Below are positions 1-7,178 of a stretch of DNA of 64,000 bases, in pieces. How positions within the stretch are numbered: the first letter of the stretch is position 1; the number at the start of each line of letters is the position of its first letter. A program made the position numbers and the translations under genes. This stretch comes from Campylobacter lari (GTDB taxonomy: Bacteria; Campylobacterota; Campylobacteria; Campylobacterales; Campylobacteraceae): NCBI RefSeq assembly GCF_001017575.1, contig NZ_CP011372.1, forward strand, positions 310,001-374,000, read 5' to 3'. Under the pieces are notes generated by a model. It did not search any database. It was not told the origin of the DNA and was given only the letters and a program-made list of their open reading frames with translations.

Positions 1-1689
1 ACAGTAGGGGCTGGTTGGACAGGTGGTATAGTTGCAGCAGAACTTACCAAGGCTGGCTTGACTGTCTTGAGCTTAGAGCGTGGTATGATGCAAACTACGG
101 AAAATTTTGCAATGATTCATGATGAGTGGAGATATGGTATTAACTATGGTTTAATGCAAGATTGTTCAAAAGATACAGTAACTTTTCGCCATAATGTCAA
201 TGGTTTAGCCTTACCATATAGAAAAATGGGATCTTTTTTACTTGGAAGTAATGTTGGTGGTGCAGGGGTTCATTGGAATGGTTGGACCTTTAGATTTTTA
301 CCTTATGATTTTGAGATTAAAACAAAAAGTTTTGAAAGATATGGCAATAAATTAGGCGATGATTATACTTTGCAAGATTGGGGTTTAACCTATAAAGATA
401 TGGAACCTTATTATGATAAGTTTGAAAAAACCTGTGGAATTTGTGGAGAAGAAAACCCACTTGCTGAAAAAATGGGTTTGTTTAGATCAAGTCCTTATCC
501 GCAAGAACCTTTAGAAAACACCAAAATGCTTAAACGCTTCGAAAAAGCTGCAAAAGAAATGAAATTGCACCCATTTAGATTACCTGCGGCTAATTCAAAA
601 GGCGGCTATACTAATCCAGATGGTCAAGATCTAGCCCCATGTCAATATTGTGCTTATTGTGAGCGTTTTGGTTGTGAGTATGGTGCTAAGGCTAGTCCTA
701 TTAATACTGTTATACCTAAAGCTATGAGCACAGGAAAATATACTATAAGAACTCATAGTAATGTTATAGAAATACTAAAAAAAGATGGCAAAGCTACAGG
801 AGTTAGGTTTGTAGACACAAGGACTATGAAAGAGTATATTCAGCCAGCAGATATTGTAGTGCTTACAAGCTATATGTTTAATAATGCCAAGCTTTTAATG
901 GTAAGTGATATAGGTGAACAATATGATCCAAATACAGGCAAAGGAACTTTAGGTAAAAACTATTGTTATCAAATCAATATGGGAACAACAGCGTTTTTTG
1001 ATGAGCAATTTAATACATATATGGGTTCAGGCGCTTTGGGTACAACTTGTGATGATTATAATGGGGATAATTTTGACCACTCAAAAGAGAAGTTTTTGCA
1101 CGGAGCTATGATTTATAGCGTGCAACTTGGAAATCGCCCTATCCAATCAGCTCCGTTGCCAAAAGGAACTCCAAGTTGGGGAGCTGAATTTAAAAAAGCT
1201 TTAAATTATAATTTTACAAGAGCTATTACAGTAGGAGGACAAGGTGCATCTTTACCGCACAAAAGCAATTATTTGAGTTTGGATCCAACCTATAAAGATG
1301 CTTTTGGAATGCCACTGATAAGACTTACTTATAATTTTACAGATCAAGATCGTGCTTTGCATAAATTTATAACAGATAAAACAGCTGAAGTAGCTAAAAA
1401 AATGCAAGGAGTGAGATCAATTAAAAAAGGAGTTTATTTAAAAGATTATAGTATAGTGCCTTATCAATCTACACATAATACGGGTGGAACTACTATGGGT
1501 GCTGACCCTCAAACAAGTGTTGTTAATACTTACTTGCAACATTGGGATATGGATAATCTTTTTGTTGTGGGTGCAGGAAATTTTCAGCACAATAGTGGAT
1601 ATAATCCTACTGATACAGTTGGAGCTTTGGCTTATCGTTGTGCAGAGGGTATTTTAAAATATCATAAAAATGATAGACAATTAGTATAG
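1..1689 (+). CDS. GMC-family oxidoreductase, gluconate 2-dehydrogenase-like large subunit (5' truncated)
   Basis: The reading frame is open from base 1, so the start codon lies outside the window. The first translated residues (TVGAGWTGGIVAAEL) are the glycine-rich FAD-binding Rossmann motif normally found near the N-terminus, so little is missing. The C-terminal part has the GMC signature region (STHNTGGTTMG, then NLFVVGAGNFQHNSGYNPT), which carries the catalytic His/Asn area. Members of this family oxidise gluconate or related sugar acids and pass electrons to a cytochrome; in Campylobacter a two-subunit gluconate dehydrogenase (Cj0414/Cj0415) is the closest match I recall. A Tat-exported partner subunit would be expected just upstream, outside the window. 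A perfect hairpin follows the stop codon. The family call is strong; the substrate is inferred. Confidence 0.88.
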   Translation, partial: TVGAGWTGGIVAAELTKAGLTVLSLERGMMQTTENFAMIHDEWRYGINYGLMQDCSKDTVTFRHNVNGLALPYRKMGSFLLGSNVGGAGVHWNGWTFRFLPYDFEIKTKSFERYGNKLGDDYTLQDWGLTYKDMEPYYDKFEKTCGICGEENPLAEKMGLFRSSPYPQEPLENTKMLKRFEKAAKEMKLHPFRLPAANSKGGYTNPDGQDLAPCQYCAYCERFGCEYGAKASPINTVIPKAMSTGKYTIRTHSNVIEILKKDGKATGVRFVDTRTMKEYIQPADIVVLTSYMFNNAKLLMVSDIGEQYDPNTGKGTLGKNYCYQINMGTTAFFDEQFNTYMGSGALGTTCDDYNGDNFDHSKEKFLHGAMIYSVQLGNRPIQSAPLPKGTPSWGAEFKKALNYNFTRAITVGGQGASLPHKSNYLSLDPTYKDAFGMPLIRLTYNFTDQDRALHKFITDKTAEVAKKMQGVRSIKKGVYLKDYSIVPYQSTHNTGGTTMGADPQTSVVNTYLQHWDMDNLFVVGAGNFQHNSGYNPTDTVGALAYRCAEGILKYHKNDRQLV

Positions 1690-1691
1690 AT

Positions 1692-1718
1692 ATATGTGAA
1701 GCATTTTGCTTCACATAT
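1692..1718. terminator. Hairpin terminator shared by convergent genes
   Basis: There is a perfect 11-bp inverted repeat with a 5-nt loop (1692-1702 pairs with 1708-1718), directly after the GMC oxidoreductase stop and followed by T-rich sequence on the plus strand. The small minus-strand gene ends at the same point, so the hairpin can serve both transcripts. Confidence 0.75.
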
Positions 1719-1825
1719 TATTTTTCGCTACTGTCTTTTTCTTTTTTCTTTTTCCATAAATGAAGCGCAACTCCACATGCGCCACCAACAATAGCAGCAA
1801 TGATAAGATTTGTGATGAAATCCAT
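1718..1825 (-). CDS. Small single-span membrane protein (35 aa)
   Basis: This short open frame starts with ATG at 1825 behind a good ribosome-binding site (AAAGGATTT) and ends with TAA at 1718. The product begins MDFITNLIIAAIVGGACGVA, one hydrophobic helix, and ends in a very basic and acidic tail (KKKKEKDSSEK), the layout of an inner-membrane peptide with a cytoplasmic C-terminus. I do not recognise a function. From memory, a similarly small gene follows the gluconate dehydrogenase genes in C. jejuni (the Cj0416 area), which would support it being real. The strong start signals and absence of a competing frame argue for a gene. Confidence 0.6.
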   Translation of the reverse strand: MDFITNLIIAAIVGGACGVALHLWKKKKEKDSSEK

Positions 1826-1874
1826 CGAAATCCTTTTTAATTTGTTTTCATTTTGATAAAAAATGATTTTGGAT

Positions 1875-1880
1875 TATAAT
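1875..1880 (+). promoter_or_regulatory. -10 box for the HxlR/lipocalin operon
   Basis: A perfect TATAAT lies 35 bases upstream of the HxlR start, in T/A-rich DNA without an obvious -35 box, as is usual for Campylobacter sigma70 promoters. The HxlR gene has an AAAGGAAAG ribosome-binding site further down. Confidence 0.6.
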
Positions 1881-1915
1881 ATAAAAAAGCATAATACTAT
1901 ATTAAAGGAAAGTAT

Positions 1916-2245
1916 ATGGAAGAAAAGTGCGATTTTACAGAATGTGGGTTTAACTATACCTTGTCTTTGATTTCAGGCAAATACAAGATGAGTGTTTTGT
2001 ACTGTTTATTTCGCTATGAAGTTGTAAGATATAATGAACTTAAAAGATATCTTGGCAATATTTCTTTTAAGACTTTGACACATACTTTAAGAGAGCTTGA
2101 AAATGATGATTTAATCACGCGTAAAGAATACCCACAAATCCCTCCAAAAGTAGAATACCGCCTTGCTAAAAAAGGTCAAAGTTTAATTCCTATTTTACAA
2201 GCAATGTGTGATTGGGGTGAGGTAAACCAAAAGGAAGAAAAATGA
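1916..2245 (+). CDS. HxlR/MarR-type winged-helix transcriptional regulator
   Basis: The 109-aa protein is nearly all one HxlR domain: an N-terminal Cys-rich start (EEKCDFTECGF), then TLSLISGKYKMSVLYCLF (the family's 'L.GGKW...IL..L' helix), NISFKTLTHTLRELENDDLI (recognition helix), and a wing (YPQIPPKVEYRLAKKG). HxlR proteins are small dimeric repressors or activators that sense aldehydes, oxidants or electrophiles, often through an N-terminal cysteine; C8 and C11 are candidates. The stop overlaps the lipocalin start by 4 bases (ATGA), so the two are co-transcribed. The nearby zinc alcohol dehydrogenase on the opposite strand could be a target. C. jejuni has relatives (RrpA/RrpB) implicated in oxidative stress; orthology here is not proven. 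Confidence 0.88.
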   Translation: MEEKCDFTECGFNYTLSLISGKYKMSVLYCLFRYEVVRYNELKRYLGNISFKTLTHTLRELENDDLITRKEYPQIPPKVEYRLAKKGQSLIPILQAMCDWGEVNQKEEK

Positions 2246-2694
2246 TAGAATTATTAGATGGTATAAATTTAGAAAAATACATGGGTACATGGTTAGAAAT
2301 GGCTAGAAAACCTGCTTTTTTTCAAAAAACTTGCAAAAGTGCTAAGGCAGAATATGAGCTAGAGTATGAAGGCTCTACGCCTATAATTAAAGTCAAAAAT
2401 ATATGCACAAAAGAAAATGGAGAAATCTCTCAAGCAAATGGCAAAGCTAGGGTAAAATCTCCAAGATCTTTAGCGGTTAAATTTAGTATATTTATGAATA
2501 TTTTTAACAAGCCAAATTATGAGATTATTTACATTGATACAAATTATCAAGTTTCTATCGTAGGTAGTCCTGATAAAAAATATCTTTGGATTTTATCAAG
2601 AGAGATTTTAGCAAAAGAGCAAATAAACTCTTTGCTTGAAATAGCCAAGCAAAGAGGTTTTGATACTAGCGATGTGATTTTTGATGAGCATTAA
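2242..2694 (+). CDS. Blc-type lipocalin family protein
   Basis: The 150-aa protein carries the lipocalin signature YMGTWLEMARKP near residue 13 and the bacterial Blc C-terminal block (YLWILSREILAKEQINSLLE, then RGFD). Bacterial lipocalins are eight-stranded barrels that bind lipids or other hydrophobic molecules. Unlike E. coli Blc there is no lipoprotein signal peptide: the protein begins MIELLDGINLEKY, so it is probably cytoplasmic. It is translationally coupled to the HxlR regulator (4-base overlap) and its stop overlaps the stop of the convergent alcohol dehydrogenase. A role in handling lipid or aldehyde damage sensed by the regulator is only an inference. Confidence 0.85.
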   Translation: MIELLDGINLEKYMGTWLEMARKPAFFQKTCKSAKAEYELEYEGSTPIIKVKNICTKENGEISQANGKARVKSPRSLAVKFSIFMNIFNKPNYEIIYIDTNYQVSIVGSPDKKYLWILSREILAKEQINSLLEIAKQRGFDTSDVIFDEH

Positions 2695-3773
2695 TTCTCT
2701 GTACTCATATCGATTACATAGCGGAATTTAGCTTTTCCTGAAGTGAGATTTTCATAAGCTTTGTCAATCTCGCTTGGTTTGATGAGTTCAATTTCAGGAT
2801 AAATTCCATGTTCTAAAGAAAAATCAAGCATTTCTTGAGTTTCTTTAATGCCCCCAATAAGCGAGCCATATACTTTTTTACCTGCTTTAAATACAAAATG
2901 AATGATGTTAATGCTAGGACTTACTTCATGTGGAGGTAATCCTACTATGGCCATTTCACCACCAAATTTTAATAAATCCATATAAGCTAGCGGATTATAA
3001 GGGGTTGGTATGGTAGAGATGATGAGGTCAAATCTTTCTTTTACCACACTTTTGTCTGTACTGGTATAAAAATTACTCACACCCATAGCTAAAGCTTCTG
3101 CTTTTTTGTTTTCATTTCTTGCAAAAACACTTACTTTTGCCCCCATTTTCACAGCATATTTAACTGCCATCATACCAAGCCCACCAAAACCTGCTACGGC
3201 TACACTTGAGCCTTCTTTGATGTTTGAAAATTTAAGCGGTGAGTAGGTAGTAATACCCGCACAAAGTAAAGGTGCTACTTTGTCAAGTGGAGCATTTTTG
3301 GGTACATTGATAGCAAATTTTTCACTTACTACGATGTTGTTTGAGTAGCCTCCATAGGTGTTTTCATTATCATGAAATACATCTTTGCAGTTATAAGTGT
3401 AGATGGTTTTACCATTTTCACAAAATTGCTCTTGAGATTTTTTGCATGCTTCGCATTCTCCGCATGAGTTGACCATACACCCAACCCCAGCATAATCACC
3501 TACTTTAAATTTACTCACATTTTCACCCACCGCGATAACTTCTCCTGCTATCTCATGACCAGGTACGCAAGGGTAGGTTGCCTCGCCCCATTCGCTTCTT
3601 GCGGTGTGAATGTCACTATGGCAAATTCCTGCGTATTTGATAGCGATTAAGATGTCGTTTTTACCTACTTTATGGCGTGTAAATTCAAAAGGTGTGAATT
3701 TAGAATCCTTGCTAAGCATAGCATAACCTTTACTTTTAACACGACCATTTTCTAAAAAGATTTTTGAGTCCAT
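2691..3773 (-). CDS. Zinc-dependent NAD(P) alcohol dehydrogenase (YahK/Cj1548c-like)
   Basis: The 360-aa medium-chain dehydrogenase has all the expected sites: catalytic zinc ligands in GICHSDIHTARSEW and GHEIAGEV, the structural-zinc loop with four cysteines (CGECEACKKSQEQFC), and the nucleotide-binding motif GFGGLGMMAVKYA. The cinnamyl-alcohol-dehydrogenase-like subgroup (YahK, YjgB) reduces a wide range of aldehydes with NADPH. The ATG start at 3773 has an AGGAGAG-type ribosome-binding site. The gene is alone on its transcript, with a TATAAT box at 3798-3803 on the minus strand. Its 3' end overlaps the lipocalin stop by 4 bases. From memory the C. jejuni counterpart is Cj1548c. Confidence 0.9.
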   Translation of the reverse strand: MDSKIFLENGRVKSKGYAMLSKDSKFTPFEFTRHKVGKNDILIAIKYAGICHSDIHTARSEWGEATYPCVPGHEIAGEVIAVGENVSKFKVGDYAGVGCMVNSCGECEACKKSQEQFCENGKTIYTYNCKDVFHDNENTYGGYSNNIVVSEKFAINVPKNAPLDKVAPLLCAGITTYSPLKFSNIKEGSSVAVAGFGGLGMMAVKYAVKMGAKVSVFARNENKKAEALAMGVSNFYTSTDKSVVKERFDLIISTIPTPYNPLAYMDLLKFGGEMAIVGLPPHEVSPSINIIHFVFKAGKKVYGSLIGGIKETQEMLDFSLEHGIYPEIELIKPSEIDKAYENLTSGKAKFRYVIDMSTEN

Positions 3774-3797
3774 TTTCTCTCCTTTGTGGTTTTTGAA

Positions 3798-3803
3798 ATT
3801 ATA
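3798..3803 (-). promoter_or_regulatory. -10 box for the alcohol dehydrogenase gene
   Basis: ATTATA on the plus strand reads TATAAT on the minus strand, 24 bases upstream of the alcohol dehydrogenase start. The match is perfect but short, in AT-rich DNA. Confidence 0.45.
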
Positions 3804-3894
3804 ATAAAGCTAGGTTTTTATTGCAATAGGGAAAATAAAGTAAGATACTATACTCAAGGTGCGTTTGTGGGTTTTGTAAAAAAACATATAATTT

Positions 3895-3919
3895 AACTAC
3901 CGAGTTTTTCTCGGTAGTT
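3895..3919. terminator. Hairpin downstream of the 447-aa membrane-protein gene
   Basis: A perfect 10-bp inverted repeat (AACTACCGAG / CTCGGTAGTT) with a 5-T loop sits just beyond the stop of the minus-strand membrane protein. On the minus strand it is followed by a T-rich stretch with TTTTTTT, consistent with a factor-independent terminator for the operon that begins at cueO. Confidence 0.7.
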
Positions 3920-3935
3920 GTGAATTTTTCAAAAA

Positions 3936-5279
3936 TTAAAAATTTTTATCTAAAACATATTTTTTATCTATTATAAATGATTTTTCTGTGGATGTATTAT
4001 CTTCTTTTTTGCTTTGTATATAATAAACATCTTTTGCATCCGATAGAATACGCACATTTTCTACTTTTATATCTTCTGTGTTTTCAATAAAGCTGATATT
4101 ATTATCTATTAATTTATCTTTTAGAGTTTTATTTTTGCTTAGTAATAATTCTGCGTCAAAATTACCTATTTTTAAATATGAAATAATATTTTTATTTAAA
4201 GCATAAAGAGAAAAAATCAAGATGATGGCATTGGCAAGTATAAAAAATTTAAAATCATTAATGTAAAATAAAAAACTGAATAAACCTAAAATAAGAATAC
4301 AAGCAAAGAATAAATAAATATCATTAATTTTTTGTGTTTTAATAATAACAAGGGCATAAATAAAAGCAATAACTGCATATAATATAAATATTAATATAAT
4401 CTGCATTGCGCAAATTTCTATCGTGTTTGATGAAATTATATATTTTCTCCCAAAAAACAATAGTATTATATTTACAATAACTAATATAATTAAAAATAAA
4501 CTAAGGTCGCTTAGTGTAACAAAAGCTGTTGTTGATGCGGTAAAGCAAATTACTATAGGAATTATTCTTGGTGTTTTAAGAAAATATTTATGCAATTCTC
4601 TTGAAAAAACGAATATTGCTATATAGAAAAAACAAAAAATACCTCCAAATAAAATACCTGTTACTGCCAAAGCGATTATCTTTTGGCTGTCTATAAAAGG
4701 AATAGTTTTTGTTTGTATAAAATGCTGTGTTAGTATGAATATGACTATAAAAAATCCTACGATATTAATCAATGAAAATAAATCTTTTGAATTTTCTAAA
4801 ACTAATTTTGAAATATTGGTAAAATATTGCGTATCTTTTCTTGCTCTATAAGATTCTTTATATTTTATAAATTTGGATTCAGATTTAAAAATTAACTCTT
4901 TTGGGTTTTTAAAAATTGATTTTAATGTATTAGTAAAATCTTGCATATATTTTCTTATTCTATGAGATTTTGTAAGTTCGGATTTATGTTTATTGAGCTT
5001 TTCTAGTTTTATTTTATCAATATTCTTTACATACAAATTAAAACAAAAATAAATTTCATCTTCTAAATCATTGATTTCATGAGGATTGTTTTTAAATTTT
5101 GTGTATTCTAAATTATTAAAAAATAATATTTCTTTATTTATAAGTTCTTGTAATCTTCTATTTATTATCTTTATATTCTCATGGTTTAAAATTTCTTCTT
5201 CTTTTTTAAGTTCTTCAATTAATTCTTGACAATCTTGTAGCTTTTTTTCTTTTGTAGCTAACAGAGTTTCAAAATTCAT
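3936..5279 (-). CDS. Unrecognised coiled-coil and multispan membrane protein (447 aa)
   Basis: I do not recognise this protein. Residues 1 to about 60 are heptad-like and charged (LQDCQELIEELKKEEEIL), consistent with a coiled coil. Residues about 100-160 contain an imperfect internal duplication: SHRIRKYMQDFTNTLKSIFK resembles YRARKDTQYFTNISKLVLE some 37 residues later. From about residue 170 to 370 there are roughly six to eight hydrophobic segments. The end is a hydrophilic domain of about 75 residues. Base composition is even more AT-rich than its neighbours and rare codons are frequent, which suggests acquired DNA. It lies 34 bases downstream of moeA on the same strand and could be read from that operon. 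The start at 5279 has an AAGGATT ribosome-binding site. Confidence 0.7.
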   Translation of the reverse strand: MNFETLLATKEKKLQDCQELIEELKKEEEILNHENIKIINRRLQELINKEILFFNNLEYTKFKNNPHEINDLEDEIYFCFNLYVKNIDKIKLEKLNKHKSELTKSHRIRKYMQDFTNTLKSIFKNPKELIFKSESKFIKYKESYRARKDTQYFTNISKLVLENSKDLFSLINIVGFFIVIFILTQHFIQTKTIPFIDSQKIIALAVTGILFGGIFCFFYIAIFVFSRELHKYFLKTPRIIPIVICFTASTTAFVTLSDLSLFLIILVIVNIILLFFGRKYIISSNTIEICAMQIILIFILYAVIAFIYALVIIKTQKINDIYLFFACILILGLFSFLFYINDFKFFILANAIILIFSLYALNKNIISYLKIGNFDAELLLSKNKTLKDKLIDNNISFIENTEDIKVENVRILSDAKDVYYIQSKKEDNTSTEKSFIIDKKYVLDKNF

Positions 5280-5313
5280 TAATAATCCTTATTTTATATT
5301 ATCACAATTAGTA

Positions 5314-6495
5314 TTAAGGCATTAAAACAATATCTACCAAATCATTTTCTTTTATATTATCATGTGCTATCATTAATGCGGCTTTGTGATTAAGGTTGTT
5401 GATGATGGCACTTGAGCCTTGTTTTTTGCCTTTTAAATTGGCATAAATTTTTCCATCTTTAAATTCTACATTACATGCTACAAATTCTAAATGCGGACTT
5501 TTTTTCTTATAGTCAGTATTTGCAAATGCCTTAAACACGTAGTCTTTTTCTTGTAAAAGCCAAGCATTTAAAAGTTCTCTTACATATAAATTAAACATTA
5601 CCATAGCCGAGCATGGAAAACCCGGTAGTGCAAAGATGAATTTATCTTCAAATTTGGCTATTTTGATGTGTTTGCCAGGCTTTACATCGACTTTGTCTAT
5701 GATGATTTCATACTCTTTAACAGCTTGCTTTAAAAAGTCAAAATCCCCCATGGAAACTCCACCAGTGGTAACTAAAATATCACACGCATTAAGTGCTTGT
5801 TTTAAAACACTTGGAGTTTTTTGCATATCATCTTTTAAAAGTGGAAAAATTCTAGCTTCAGCACCAAGTTTTTTTGCCATATTAGCTATGGCTACATGGT
5901 TTGATGAGCGAATTTGTGCAGGGTGTTCTAAGCTTTCGCCTAAGTCTTTGATCTCACTTCCACTGCTTAGCACGCCTATGATAGGTTTAGCAAAAACACT
6001 AATGTGAAAGTGTCCAAGCTCGGCTAAAAGTGCTATCTCGCTATAGCCTAGTTTTGTGCCTTTAGTGAGTAAAATTTTACCTTTAGTGTAGCTCTCGCCC
6101 ACCTTTCTTACAGCAAAGCCTTGTGGAACTTTTTCTTTTACATAAACTATACCTTCTTTAATCTCAACTTTTTCCACAGGCACTAAGGTATCACAACCCT
6201 CACTCATTAAAGAGCCTGTAAAGGTTTTAACACATTCTTTATTTTGTATTTTAAAGCTTGGGAAAATTCCGGCAGGCACTTCACCTATGATAGACAAAGG
6301 CTCATCTTGCTTGCTAAATTTGATCGCATAGCCATCCATAGAGGCTGTGGGAAATTGAGGGTTATTAGTAGTGGCTTTAATGTCTATGGCTAAAATTCTA
6401 TCTAAGCACTGTGTTAAGGCGATGTTTTCTATTTTTTCATATGTTTGTATGTGTGAATGAAGTATGTCTAAACTTTGGCTATAAGAAGTTAGCAT
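5314..6495 (-). CDS. moeA: Molybdopterin molybdenumtransferase MoeA
   Basis: MoeA inserts molybdate into adenylylated molybdopterin, the last step of molybdenum cofactor assembly. The 393-aa length fits. Visible motifs are the substrate-loop sequence PTASMDGYAIKF near residue 50, the MogA-like domain motif TTGGVSMGDFDFLKQAV, and KPGKHIKIAKF followed by ALPGFPCSAMVMF. Downstream is the small C-terminal beta domain. It is the last cofactor gene of cueO-moaD-moaE-moeA, with one base between the moaE stop and the moeA start. The cofactor feeds the formate dehydrogenase encoded nearby. C. jejuni has the same cluster (Cj1516-Cj1519). Confidence 0.95.
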   Translation of the reverse strand: MLTSYSQSLDILHSHIQTYEKIENIALTQCLDRILAIDIKATTNNPQFPTASMDGYAIKFSKQDEPLSIIGEVPAGIFPSFKIQNKECVKTFTGSLMSEGCDTLVPVEKVEIKEGIVYVKEKVPQGFAVRKVGESYTKGKILLTKGTKLGYSEIALLAELGHFHISVFAKPIIGVLSSGSEIKDLGESLEHPAQIRSSNHVAIANMAKKLGAEARIFPLLKDDMQKTPSVLKQALNACDILVTTGGVSMGDFDFLKQAVKEYEIIIDKVDVKPGKHIKIAKFEDKFIFALPGFPCSAMVMFNLYVRELLNAWLLQEKDYVFKAFANTDYKKKSPHLEFVACNVEFKDGKIYANLKGKKQGSSAIINNLNHKAALMIAHDNIKENDLVDIVLMP

Positions 6496-6496
6496 T

Positions 6497-6943
6497 TTAG
6501 TCCTTAGTGCTTAAAATTCCTGCTCCTTGAAGTTTCAAAGAGCGTTCTTTGGCATAAATTTTTTCGCCATTAATGATATCATATTTCCATATAGGTGCAC
6601 TTGCTTTAAAATCTTCTACAAAATCATTAATTAGCTTAAGTCCTAATTTTCTTTGCTTGCTTAAAACCCCAGCAAAATAAGAACTCTCATGCACCTTAAC
6701 CTCGCCGATAGAGTGAGCAAACATCAAGCTTACATTTTCATTTGCAAGTTTTTGGCACCATTTTTCAAACCAAGTTTTTAATAAAGGCTCATATATATCA
6801 AAACTCAAAGCCTCAATCTCATCTTCAGCCCTCACTATACCGCAAAATGTGATCAAAGCTCCGCAGTTTTTATCTTTAGCATATTCATACCATCTAGCAT
6901 AAATGCTAGGAATTTCTAAGGCTCCTTGGTATAATTCAAACAT
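6497..6943 (-). CDS. moaE: Molybdopterin synthase catalytic subunit MoaE
   Basis: MoaE, with thiocarboxylated MoaD, converts precursor Z (cPMP) to molybdopterin. The 148-aa protein shows the family blocks: GALITFCGIVRAEDE near residue 28, LSFDIYEPL, a central MFAHSIGEVKVHESS, and SAPIWKYDIINGEKIYAKE at the C-terminus with the catalytic lysines. It sits between moaD (3 bases away) and moeA (1 base away), which gives the classic operon order. Confidence 0.95.
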   Translation of the reverse strand: MFELYQGALEIPSIYARWYEYAKDKNCGALITFCGIVRAEDEIEALSFDIYEPLLKTWFEKWCQKLANENVSLMFAHSIGEVKVHESSYFAGVLSKQRKLGLKLINDFVEDFKASAPIWKYDIINGEKIYAKERSLKLQGAGILSTKD

Positions 6944-6946
6944 AAC

Positions 6947-7168
6947 TCATCCTCCACAAACCGGTGGTAATAAGCATATTTTATCCCCATCTTTTAAGGT
7001 GGTTTCATCATCAAAAACCATTTCATCATTTAAAGCAACTGCACAAAGCTCAAGCCATTCTTTTAAGCTTTCATCTTGCCCTAAAATCGCTTTTAATTCT
7101 TTAAGATTACTTACATTTAGTTCTAAGCTTTCTTTGTTAATTGGCCCTAGAAATTCAACTTTTACCAT
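6947..7168 (-). CDS. moaD: Molybdopterin synthase sulfur carrier MoaD
   Basis: This 73-aa ubiquitin-like protein ends in LLPPVCGG; the exposed C-terminal Gly-Gly is adenylylated and thiocarboxylated before sulfur transfer to cPMP. The beta-grasp pattern (MVKVEFLGPIN, then DEMVFDDETTLKDGDKICLL) is complete and the size is typical. It starts 10 bases after the cueO stop and runs into moaE, so it belongs to the same transcript. Confidence 0.95.
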   Translation of the reverse strand: MVKVEFLGPINKESLELNVSNLKELKAILGQDESLKEWLELCAVALNDEMVFDDETTLKDGDKICLLPPVCGG

Positions 7169-7178
7169 TTTTTTACCT

